DNA of 64,000 bases, from NCBI RefSeq assembly GCF_003340495.1, contig NZ_QASA01000001.1, positions 4,526,001 to 4,590,000 of the forward strand. Reading direction: 5' to 3'. A model generated the notes under the pieces. It did not search any database and was not told where the DNA came from. It saw only the letters and a program-made list of their open reading frames with translations. The DNA comes from Adhaeribacter pallidiroseus. Its GTDB lineage: Bacteria > Bacteroidota > Bacteroidia > Cytophagales > Hymenobacteraceae. Shown here piece after piece: positions 26,531 through 38,775 of this stretch; position 1 is the first letter of the stretch, and each line of letters opens with the position of its first letter. The position numbers and the translations under genes were made by a program.

Positions 26531-26567
26531 AAGCACTTACACGAATAACTTCGGTAAGTGCTTTTTT
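26531..26567 (+). terminator. Terminator of tRNA-Arg
   Basis: AAGCACTTAC (26531-26540) pairs perfectly with GTAAGTGCTT (26554-26563), followed by a T-run. It lies 10 bases after the tRNA. Confidence 0.8.
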
Positions 26568-26639
26568 ATTTACACATAAATGTCAGCTTCCTGTTTTTAG
26601 AACTGGCTATAAGTATAAAATTTGGGATAAGTCGAAAAG

Positions 26640-27400
26640 TTGTGGGGCGAAAAATCTAGTTACTTTGCAGTAGCAAGAACATCACTTAGATATTGTCAGA
26701 CGCTTACTAGACGCTCAGTTAGACTGTGCTCACCAATGGAGTAATCATTACCCAAAACTGAAATTTAGTTCAAAAAAGCGTGATAATGACCATTGTGTTT
26801 GCGCTTTTTAAAGGGTATATTTGAATAACTACCTATCAGCAGCCACCAGTAGGGGCATTTCTTCCAAGTAGACGGCAAGCAGGTTCAGCAACAATATAAA
26901 GACCACATTCTTCGACTTTCATCATAGTCTCAAATAGCCAAAGCTGTGGACTATATGCTTTTCCTTGAAAATACTATCGCTTATCTACGCATCGACTTGG
27001 CAGCCTTATCCAATGGCGAGCTTTATACCATTGTCACCAATAAAACGGCTAAATAGCGCGAGAGCAGGGTAGTAGCTATTATAAGGCACACAAGCCTAGA
27101 ATATGATTACTACAAATATTATTGCTACTTTAAACCAGTTGCCTGAACGCCTTAGCTATAAGGTCAAGTAGATGACTATGAATGAATATAGCAGCAAACA
27201 TACAGATGGCCATCAAACGGTCTTTTCCTTAAGAGGGTCAACGATTGCTTTTATATCCTTAAACTTTCTTTTGACACCTTGCAGGAAGTCCATTTTAAAT
27301 ACAAATGCCATGCCTTGGAATAGGAAAACAGGCTACTGCCCCAGCACAAAGAAAATAGAAGGCTTATCAGACGAATGTATTCCTTAATGTCACTTTCATC
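26640..27400 (+). pseudogene. Decayed ISL3-type transposase remnant
   Basis: No long frame survives, but fragments in different frames recall ISL3-family transposases. The clearest is IDLAALSNGELYTIVTNKTA (about 26990-27050), which matches the family's 'sidEvaLs.GELYTivTNK' block, followed by a stop and RVVAII. Then comes IIATLNQLPERLSYKVK in another frame (about 27115-27170), equivalent to the 'LP...R..VKEitlDma' block. Several stops and frame changes separate them. The order of blocks matches a single plus-strand gene. The terminal repeats were not found. This is old IS debris next to tRNA-Arg and the rRNA operon; the rest of 26570-27590 shows nothing else. Confidence 0.6.
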
Positions 27401-27590
27401 GGGTTATTTGTAGTTTTATAATGTTTTTGCAAACTTTATTACCTGATTTTCTTTTGGCAGCGCCAAACTCCTGAACAATTTTCTAAAAAGAAGGGGGTAA
27501 AAGAGTAGACTCTGTGGCAGAACAAGCAAGGAGATCTTAAAATACTAAAGAGAAGAGCGGGATGGCTTGCCATTCGAAGGGTTGTAAGGC

Positions 27591-27622
27591 AAAACGCCCC
27601 GGCCTGATTCAAGGCTGGGGCG
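27591..27622 (-). terminator. rRNA operon terminator
   Basis: CGCCCCGGCCT (27595-27605) pairs with AGGCTGGGGCG (27612-27622) with one G-U pair. On the minus strand the stem is followed by TTTT. It lies 18 bases beyond the 5S gene. Confidence 0.75.
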
Positions 27623-27639
27623 GAAGGGAAAAAAGGGGG

Positions 27640-27750
27640 TTGGCGGTTACCTACTCTCCCGCATGTGATTGCAGTACCATTGGCGCTACGGGGCTTAACT
27701 GCTCTGTTCGGAAAGGGAAGAGGTGAACACCCGCGCTATAACCACCATTA
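27640..27750 (-). rRNA. 5S ribosomal RNA
   Basis: The minus strand has the 5S pattern GTGTTCACCTCTTCCC, CCGAACAGAGCAGTTAAG and GGGAGAGTAGGT over about 110 bases, directly after the 23S gene. Ends are approximate. Confidence 0.92.
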
Positions 27751-27909
27751 CTATACGTTCCTGTTACCAGGAAAGAAGCGGACTCACGCCGCTTTGATGT
27801 TTGAAAGTTCTTAGGCTAGTACATAGTAGCTAGCATATTGTTTAACATAAATAGGTAAGAGAAGCAGAGCTCGAGTAAATCCGAGTGAAAAGGAAACGAA
27901 GGGCTTTTA

Positions 27910-30800
<2,891 letters not shown>

Positions 30801-30888
30801 AAATCGTTTACTCTTTACTCGTATTTTTGTCTACTCTAGTTTCTTCTCTTACCATTATGTCAAAGAACTTTAGCTTAAGTGGCAGGTT

Positions 30889-30910
30889 CTAAGTTGCAAG
30901 TTACAAGTTA
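30889..30910. repeat. Short dispersed repeat, copy C, in the rRNA spacer
   Basis: The core GTTGCAAGTTACA (30893-30905) is identical to copies at 25460-25472 and, inverted, 25636-25648. It lies between tRNA-Ala and 23S. A small hairpin (AGTAAAGAC 30965-30973 with GTCTTTACT 30979-30987) follows in the same spacer. Confidence 0.55.
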
Positions 30911-31012
30911 TCAATCACTGAATACTCGCTGCTTGCTCCTTTTAAACTGTTCCTTAAATCTAGTAGTAAAGACCCGCTGTCTTTACTGATGTATAATCTT
31001 TTAAATTAAGTG

Positions 31013-31086
31013 TGGAGAATAACGGAGTCGAACCGTTGACCTCCTGCGTGCAAAGCAGGCGCTCTAGCCAGCTGAGCTAATCCCCC
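31013..31086 (-). tRNA. tRNA-Ala (anticodon TGC)
   Basis: On the minus strand, GGGGGATTAGCTCAGCTGG opens the gene. The anticodon loop TTTGCAC gives TGC, and the T-arm has GGTTCGACTCC. It sits in the 16S-23S spacer, as usual in Bacteroidota. CCA is not encoded. Confidence 0.95.
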
Positions 31087-31099
31087 TAGTTTTATAGAG

Positions 31100-31173
31100 T
31101 GGGCCTGCCTGGACTCGAACCAGGGACCTCTACATTATCAGTGTAGCGCTCTAACCACCTGAGCTACAAGCCC
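31100..31173 (-). tRNA. tRNA-Ile (anticodon GAT)
   Basis: On the minus strand, GGGCTTGTAGCTCAGGTGG opens the gene. The anticodon loop CTGATAA gives GAT, and the T-arm has GGTTCGAGTCC. It is located between 16S and tRNA-Ala. Confidence 0.95.
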
Positions 31174-31381
31174 TCATCTTTTCGTTGAGTTGCCAGCGCC
31201 GGCTTCTAAGCTGTTAAGTCCTTTTCTGTTCCGTTCTGCCCGGCTTTTAGCTCTTTTGCTTACACGCAGCTGTGCTACCACTTCTTTTTGTTTGACTAAC
31301 CACCTGCTGTGGCTAATCTATTATTGTTTGAATAAGGGAAAGAGAATAGTAATCCAATCAAGAGTAGTAACAATCAGCTCC

Positions 31382-32903
<1,522 letters not shown>

Positions 32904-33163
32904 TATGATATAATTACGAGTATTCCTACTCTTATTTGTCTCGCTGGATTGTTACCCTTGCTCTCTTTTTTAACATAAGACCCTCTAACCCCGTAAGGTT
33001 AAATCTAGCACTTATGCGGTTTACTATTCTCTTCTTCCACTCATTCAAAGAACTTCTACCAACCCCTGCCGGATTGATCTTGTACTACTGCTAATTAGTA
33101 GCTCTCTCGTCATCGTTTCCTATCTCTCTCGTTAGAGAAATCCCTTCTTTTTGTTTGGGAGTG

Positions 33164-33195
33164 CAAAGATCTACATCTTTTTCCACTTCTCCAAA
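33164..33195 (-). promoter_or_regulatory. rRNA operon promoter module 1
   Basis: On the minus strand TTTG (33195-33192), a 20-base spacer and GATCTTTG (33171-33164) form a -33/-7 pair, about 260 bases before 16S. An A/T-rich block upstream could act as an UP-like element. Confidence 0.5.
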
Positions 33196-33318
33196 TCTTA
33201 AAAGAAAATATTTTGTCTTTTTCTACCCTTTAAGCTTGCAACCACTCCTTATCTGCTTCCCGGCTTCCGCTAAACCCTACTCTTTTTATAACCTCAGCCT
33301 GCTGCTGTTTTGGGAGGA

Positions 33319-33350
33319 CAAAGGTCTCCTTTCTTTCCGAAAATTCCAAA
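33319..33350 (-). promoter_or_regulatory. rRNA operon promoter module 2
   Basis: On the minus strand TTTG (33350-33347), a 20-base spacer and GACCTTTG (33326-33319) repeat the layout of module 1. The flanks (gggag before, ccaaat.tt.aaagaa after on the plus strand) are also shared with module 1. Confidence 0.5.
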
Positions 33351-33443
33351 TTTTTAAAGAATATATTTTTAAATGGCTTCCTACTCGCTCTCCCTCAAAG
33401 CTAAGCCAGCGGCCGACTACCCCCTTTTCTTCCTTTCGGTTCG

Positions 33444-33476
33444 CAAAGATAATACGTCCGCCTTCCCTCCTCCTAA
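33444..33476 (-). promoter_or_regulatory. rRNA operon promoter module 3 (weaker)
   Basis: TATCTTTG on the minus strand (33451-33444) is a full TAnnTTTG -7 match. The -33 position has only TTAG (33476-33473), 21 bases away. It is the most upstream of three similar sites. Confidence 0.4.
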
Positions 33477-33479
33477 TCT

Positions 33480-33974
33480 TTTACTAAACTTTTTTATCTT
33501 TTATCACCTAAACAGCTGATAACGATATTAAAAAATTATAGATACATCTAAATTTACTCCCTATTGCTACTTCACACGCACCCTATCCTTACACTTACTG
33601 CCATATCATTAACATAAGTTTTAGATTATTTACTTAGCGTAGCAAAGTATATCATTCATGTCAAATATTTGATTACATTTAGCTTGCTTTTTAATACGTT
33701 TAAGTAGACGATTGCAGTAAGAAGGCAATAAAAAATAAAAACAAGAAATATTAAAGTTCATGTGCAAAATGTATGCTGGACTTAATTTGTGAAGCATTAG
33801 CAATTTATAGGCTACAAAGTACTTCTTCGAATCTACAGAACATCACTGTTTAAGTTGTTCCAGAAGGTTTTGAAGGCTATTTAATCTTGAAAGCAGTCTC
33901 ATTTTTCACTAGAGCCATTTTAATATTTTTTTCATCATACATTTTATACCACAATCAAAATTTTATATTAAGAA
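33480..33974. other. Intergenic stretch between rRNA promoters and an operon
   Basis: This is AT-rich, with no gene or RNA signal that I can see. It should hold the promoter for the plus-strand operon starting at 33975, but no strong TAnnTTTG site stands out. Confidence 0.4.
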
Positions 33975-34738
33975 ATGAAAGTAATAGCATACTCCTTTTA
34001 CTTAATTTTATTAGTATTTATAAATAGCCATAATGCTACTTGCCAGATCAATAATTCAGATAGTATCTTTTTACTTTCTGCGACAAACAAATTGAGTCAA
34101 AAATATACAACGGCCATAGATAATGATGCCCACATATATAATGGAAAAGAGTACTTAAATTATGACAAGTATTATATGAAAGGACATCAATTTTTAAATC
34201 CAGTGAAGAAGAGGAAGGCATTGTATTTTATGAAGGTTACTTATTTACAAAAGTACCTTTAATTTATGATGCTGTTCTGGACCAAATTGTTATTTCTGAA
34301 CCAAATGGCTCGTTACAATTTAAGCTAGAAAACCACAAGGTTAGTTATTTTAGGGTATATGAACATTTATTTATTTATTTAAATACGAATTCAGTATCAA
34401 ACTCTTCTATGCGACCCGGATTTTATGATTTATTAGTAAATGGCAAAACCCAGGTACTTGCCAAAAGAACTAAAAGAATGTTTGAAGATGCTACTCCTAG
34501 AGGAATGGAAGGAGAATTTATAATAGAAGACAGATTTTTTATTAGAATGAACAACCAGTATTATCCGGTAAGCAATAAGAAGACGATCTTAAAAGTATTT
34601 AACACTACTAAGAAGGAGCTTCAGAAATATAGCCGGGCTCAACATTTAAATTTTAAAAAACAAAACCGTGAATCTTCTTTAATTAAACTAGTACAGTATT
34701 ACGACACTTTATCCGCACAAATACCTGAAGCAAATTAA
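33975..34738 (+). pseudogene. Exported hypothetical protein, -1 frameshifted
   Basis: ATG at 33975 opens a signal peptide (MKVIAYSFYLILLVFINSHN) and runs to a stop at 34262. From about 34190 the other frame continues as KSSEEEEGIVFYEGYLF and stays open to the stop at 34738. Adding one T to the 5-T run at 34191-34195 joins them as GHQFFKSSEEEEG, giving one protein of about 254 residues. The ATG at 34409 is therefore not a real start. I do not recognise the family beyond a small exported Bacteroidota protein. It leads the TonB receptor operon with a gap of 45 bases. Whether the missing base is real or a sequencing error is open. Confidence 0.75.
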
Positions 34739-34783
34739 ACTCATTAATAAACCTACCCTCTACCTGCATCCTATTTTAATTTT

Positions 34784-37561
34784 ATGATTTCTTACTCGCG
34801 TATCACGTTAATCATGCTATTCATTAGTGCAAGCCTGCTCAGCTTTGGGCAAAATAAAAAAACTGATTTAATTAATGGTAATTACAAGAATATAACCTTC
34901 ACGGAATTTGCTAAAGAGGTCGAAGCACAAACCACTTATCATTTCTTTTACGATTTTGCAATAGTAGATAGTTTACTTGTTACGATTCAAGTTAAAGAAA
35001 CTCCGTTACCCAAAGTTCTTCCTATAATTTTTAAAGGTACAAATTTACGCTACTCTATTGATGCTGAAAACCGGATTTATATCACAGCAGACATAGCCTT
35101 AGATCTGAGTTTACCAAATAACTACTTTAAACCCGAAGACATAAATACAGTAAATCAAAGCACTCCGGTAAATACTACCGTGGCTCCGGCACCTAGTACT
35201 ACGCGTTCACTAAGTCTTGCGGAGCGTAAGTTATACGAGATCGGCCAACCAGGTAAATCTATGGGTGGACAAGTAACCCTGGCGGGTCACCTACGTGACG
35301 TAAAATCCGGCGAACCAGTAATTGGGGCAGCTGTTTACATCCAGTCGCCTGCCATTGGTACCACTACTGATCAGTTTGGCTATTATTCGCTTACTTTACC
35401 AATTGGCCGCCACGATTTATTAATAAGAGGATCGGGTATAAAAAATACAAAACGCCAAATTCTACTACAAGGCAATGGTCAGTTAGAAATTGAACTAGAA
35501 GAAGATATAACGCCGTTGAAAGAAGTAGTAATTGAAGCGGAGAAAGACAAGAATGTGGCTGGCATGCAAATGGGCTTAGAAAAACTAGACATTAAGACCA
35601 TGCGCCAAGTACCAACCGCTTTTGGGGAAACCGATATTTTACGCGTGGTGCTTACTTTGCCTGGTGTAAAGTCGGTGGGGGAAGGTAACACCGGTATGAA
35701 CGTACGAGGTGGTGCCACGGACCAGAACTTAATACTTTTTAATGACGCTACTATTTACAATCCCGCGCACTTATTTGGTTTTTTTTCCGCTTTTAACCCG
35801 GATATTTTAAAAACGGTAGAACTATACAAAAGTGCTATTCCGGCGAAATACGGCGGGCGTTTATCATCGGTACTGGATATTACAACACGCGATGGTAATA
35901 AAAAAGAATTAGCTGGTTCAGGTGGAATTGGCCTTCTGACAAGCCGCCTTACTTTAGAAGGTCCATTGATTAAAGATAAAACCGCTTTTATCATTGGGGG
36001 CCGCAGCACTTACTCTGACTGGCTTCTGCGGGAACTGCCCAATAGTACCTTCAAGCAAAGTTCGGCTGGATTTTATGATGTAAATGCCCATATTAGCCAC
36101 GAAATAAACAGTAAGAATTCTATTTACGCCACGGGTTACATGAGCCGCGATAAATTTAAATTAGCTGCGGATACGCTGTATAAGTACCTCAATCAAAATG
36201 CTAGTTTAAAATGGAAGCATATTTTTAATAATAAATTATATGGCGTTTTAACAAGTGCTTATAGCCATTATCGCTACAATATAACCAGCAATATTAATCC
36301 GGTAAATGCGTCCGAATTAACGTACAGCATTAATCAATCAAATATTCAGGCTGATTTTAATTATTTTCATAATGCCAAACATACTTTTGATTTTGGTTTT
36401 AGTTCTATTCTTTATCATATATCTCCGGGTAGCTTAAAACCTTTAGGTACCGAATCGTTAATGGAAACTGATATTCTGGAGCGAGAACAAGGCCTGGAAA
36501 GTGCGCTTTATGCTTCTGACCGGATTGATTTAACCCCACGATTCTCTGTTATGCTGGGGCTACGTTATTCCATGTACCATGCGCTCGGACCAAAACAGGT
36601 AAACCAATACGTGCCTAACACTCCAAAATCAGAAAGTACTATTACGGATACGGTAGCCTACAAAGCCGGCGATGTATTGGCTAAATACCAGGGTCCGGAG
36701 TATCGCCTCTCGGCTAAATACGCACTAACCGATAACTCGTCGGTTAAAGTAAGTTTTAATCGCATGCGCCAGTACATACACATGCTTTCAAATACGGCTT
36801 CTATGTCGCCGACGGATATCTGGAAACTGAGTGACGCGCATATCCGGCCACAAATTGGCGACCAGATAGCTTTGGGTTATTATCGAAATTTTAAATCCAA
36901 TACCATTGAAACATCGATAGAAACCTATTTTAAAAAAATGCACGATTTTGTAGATTATAAAAGCGGCGCCACCCTGTTGTTAAATCACCATATCGAAACC
37001 GATGTAATTAATGCCGAAGGCAAGGCTTATGGGTTAGAAGTAATGGTTAAAAAATTAACCGGTAAAATTAACGGTTGGGTAAGCTATACTTATTCCCGGT
37101 CGCTGGTGAAAGTGAATACCGGCTCTACTACCGATATGATTAACAAAGGCATTTACTATCCCAGCAACTTTGATAAACCGCATGACTTTACTTTAATCGG
37201 CAACTACCGGTTTAGCCGCCGCTTTAGTACTTCTTTAAACTTTACTTACAATACGGGCCGGCCCATTACTTTGCCTTTAGCTAAATATTATACCGGAAAT
37301 TCTACTAGGGTATATTACTCCGAAAGAAATGCTTACCGGGTGCCCGATTATTACCGCGCCGATTTTGCCATGAACATCGAAGGCAATCATAAAGTTAAAA
37401 AACTAGCCCATAGCTCCTGGACTTTAGCCATCTACAACCTTACCGGACGTAAAAATCCTTATTCTATTTATTTTAAATCAGAGGGCACCAGAATCAATGG
37501 TTATCAGCTTTCGATATTTGGCCGGCCTATCCCCACCATCACCTATAATTTTAGATTTTAA
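34784..37561 (+). CDS. TonB-dependent receptor with STN and CarboxypepD-like domains
   Basis: This is a 925-residue outer membrane receptor. After a signal peptide ending in SFGQ comes an STN-like domain (about 25-110; FAKEVEAQTTYHFFYD), a CarboxypepD_reg-like beta domain (about 165-245; LAGHLRDVKSGEPVIGAAV), a plug (TDILRVVLTLPGVKS, NVRGGATDQNLILFND) and a 22-strand-type barrel to the C-terminal Phe (TITYNFRF). STN domains usually pass a signal to an anti-sigma factor, yet no FecR/sigma pair is adjacent. Its stop directly abuts the next ATG. The substrate is unknown. Confidence 0.9.
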   Translation: MISYSRITLIMLFISASLLSFGQNKKTDLINGNYKNITFTEFAKEVEAQTTYHFFYDFAIVDSLLVTIQVKETPLPKVLPIIFKGTNLRYSIDAENRIYITADIALDLSLPNNYFKPEDINTVNQSTPVNTTVAPAPSTTRSLSLAERKLYEIGQPGKSMGGQVTLAGHLRDVKSGEPVIGAAVYIQSPAIGTTTDQFGYYSLTLPIGRHDLLIRGSGIKNTKRQILLQGNGQLEIELEEDITPLKEVVIEAEKDKNVAGMQMGLEKLDIKTMRQVPTAFGETDILRVVLTLPGVKSVGEGNTGMNVRGGATDQNLILFNDATIYNPAHLFGFFSAFNPDILKTVELYKSAIPAKYGGRLSSVLDITTRDGNKKELAGSGGIGLLTSRLTLEGPLIKDKTAFIIGGRSTYSDWLLRELPNSTFKQSSAGFYDVNAHISHEINSKNSIYATGYMSRDKFKLAADTLYKYLNQNASLKWKHIFNNKLYGVLTSAYSHYRYNITSNINPVNASELTYSINQSNIQADFNYFHNAKHTFDFGFSSILYHISPGSLKPLGTESLMETDILEREQGLESALYASDRIDLTPRFSVMLGLRYSMYHALGPKQVNQYVPNTPKSESTITDTVAYKAGDVLAKYQGPEYRLSAKYALTDNSSVKVSFNRMRQYIHMLSNTASMSPTDIWKLSDAHIRPQIGDQIALGYYRNFKSNTIETSIETYFKKMHDFVDYKSGATLLLNHHIETDVINAEGKAYGLEVMVKKLTGKINGWVSYTYSRSLVKVNTGSTTDMINKGIYYPSNFDKPHDFTLIGNYRFSRRFSTSLNFTYNTGRPITLPLAKYYTGNSTRVYYSERNAYRVPDYYRADFAMNIEGNHKVKKLAHSSWTLAIYNLTGRKNPYSIYFKSEGTRINGYQLSIFGRPIPTITYNFRF

Positions 37562-38740
37562 ATGTTATCAAGAAAACGCCTCTGGGTAGCGTTGTACGCT
37601 TTAACTTTTATTCTCCTATTAAATAGTTGCGTTGATCCTTTTGACCCGCAGGTAAAAAATACACCCGAAAGCTTTTTGGTGGTAGATGGTTTTATTAACA
37701 GCCAAGGAATTACAACCATTAAATTATCGCGAACCGTAAACTTAAGTGCCGATTCCATTGCTCCTCCCGAAACTCAAGCAACAGTTTACATTGAAGCCGA
37801 AGCAGGTTCCTCGTACAACTTAGCCGAACAAGATGCTGGTACTTATACTTCCGGAAGTTTAAGCTTAGACTTAGCAAAAAAGTATAGGTTACATATTCAA
37901 TTAATTTCGGGAAAAGAGTACATTTCTGATTATACTTCCATTAAAATTACGCCGCCCATTGATAATATTAACTGGGAAGCTAAAAATAATGGTTTGCAAA
38001 TTTATGTAAACAGCCACGATGCCACCAATAGCACACAATACTACCGGTGGCAATACGAAGAAACCTGGGAATTTAATGCTGCTTTTTACTCGGGTTTGGA
38101 GTATAGCAACAATACCATTATCTCGCGCACAGAAGATATTTACTTATGTTGGAAAACCGAGCTTTCTAGTGCTATTAGAATTGCGAGCACAGTTCGATTA
38201 AACCAGGATGTAGTTTCAAACTACCCTTTAGTTAATCTTCCTACAACTTCGGCTAAACTAGCCCGGCGGTACAGTATTCTGGTAAAACAGTACGCGCTTT
38301 CCCCAGAAGAGCATTTATACTACGAAACACTCCAAAAAAATACCGAAAACATTGGTTCTTTGTTTGATCCGCTTCCTACTCAGCTAACCGGCAATATTCA
38401 TGCAGTAGCTAACGCTTCGGAGCCGGTGATTGGCTTTGTTGGAGCGTATTCCGAAACTCAGAAAAGAATATTTGTTGGCCGGGAAGAATTACCCAAGGAC
38501 TGGGGACGCACTATTACCGGATACGAGAGCTGTCCGGTTCCCGATTCTATAGTAATCGATGGTTTGCAGTACAGAAACTTAAAAGAAGTTGAAGATTACT
38601 TTAGATCGACTTTATACCTGCCACTAAGTCCTATTTACTCGAAAGGCATGCCTGTACTTATTGGATACACGGCTTCATCAGCCTCTTGTGCGGATTGCCG
38701 GTTAAGGGGCACTAATGTAAAACCTGATTTTTGGGAATAA
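37562..38740 (+). CDS. DUF4249 lipoprotein
   Basis: MLSRKRLWVALYALTFILLLNSC is followed directly by VDPFDP, the classic start of DUF4249 lipoproteins. The 392-residue mature part begins with a beta domain (LVVDGFINSQGITTIKLSRT) and ends with a Cys pair (SCADCRL). Family knowledge: these are surface or periplasmic lipoproteins that are almost always encoded next to a TonB receptor, and their role is unknown. The start immediately follows the receptor stop (TAAATG), so the two are translationally coupled. Confidence 0.9.
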   Translation: MLSRKRLWVALYALTFILLLNSCVDPFDPQVKNTPESFLVVDGFINSQGITTIKLSRTVNLSADSIAPPETQATVYIEAEAGSSYNLAEQDAGTYTSGSLSLDLAKKYRLHIQLISGKEYISDYTSIKITPPIDNINWEAKNNGLQIYVNSHDATNSTQYYRWQYEETWEFNAAFYSGLEYSNNTIISRTEDIYLCWKTELSSAIRIASTVRLNQDVVSNYPLVNLPTTSAKLARRYSILVKQYALSPEEHLYYETLQKNTENIGSLFDPLPTQLTGNIHAVANASEPVIGFVGAYSETQKRIFVGREELPKDWGRTITGYESCPVPDSIVIDGLQYRNLKEVEDYFRSTLYLPLSPIYSKGMPVLIGYTASSASCADCRLRGTNVKPDFWE

Positions 38741-38775
38741 ATTTTATTCACACTTTTTTTATTTAAATAAACCAG

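Noticed and set aside
33155-33487. 110-codon plus-strand frame
   Set aside because: It covers the rRNA promoter region, is Ser/Phe/Leu low-complexity and has no start context.
34409-34738. Separate 109-codon gene
   Set aside because: The same frame is open well upstream and encodes sequence continuous with the gene starting at 33975 once one T is added, so it is the second half of that gene.
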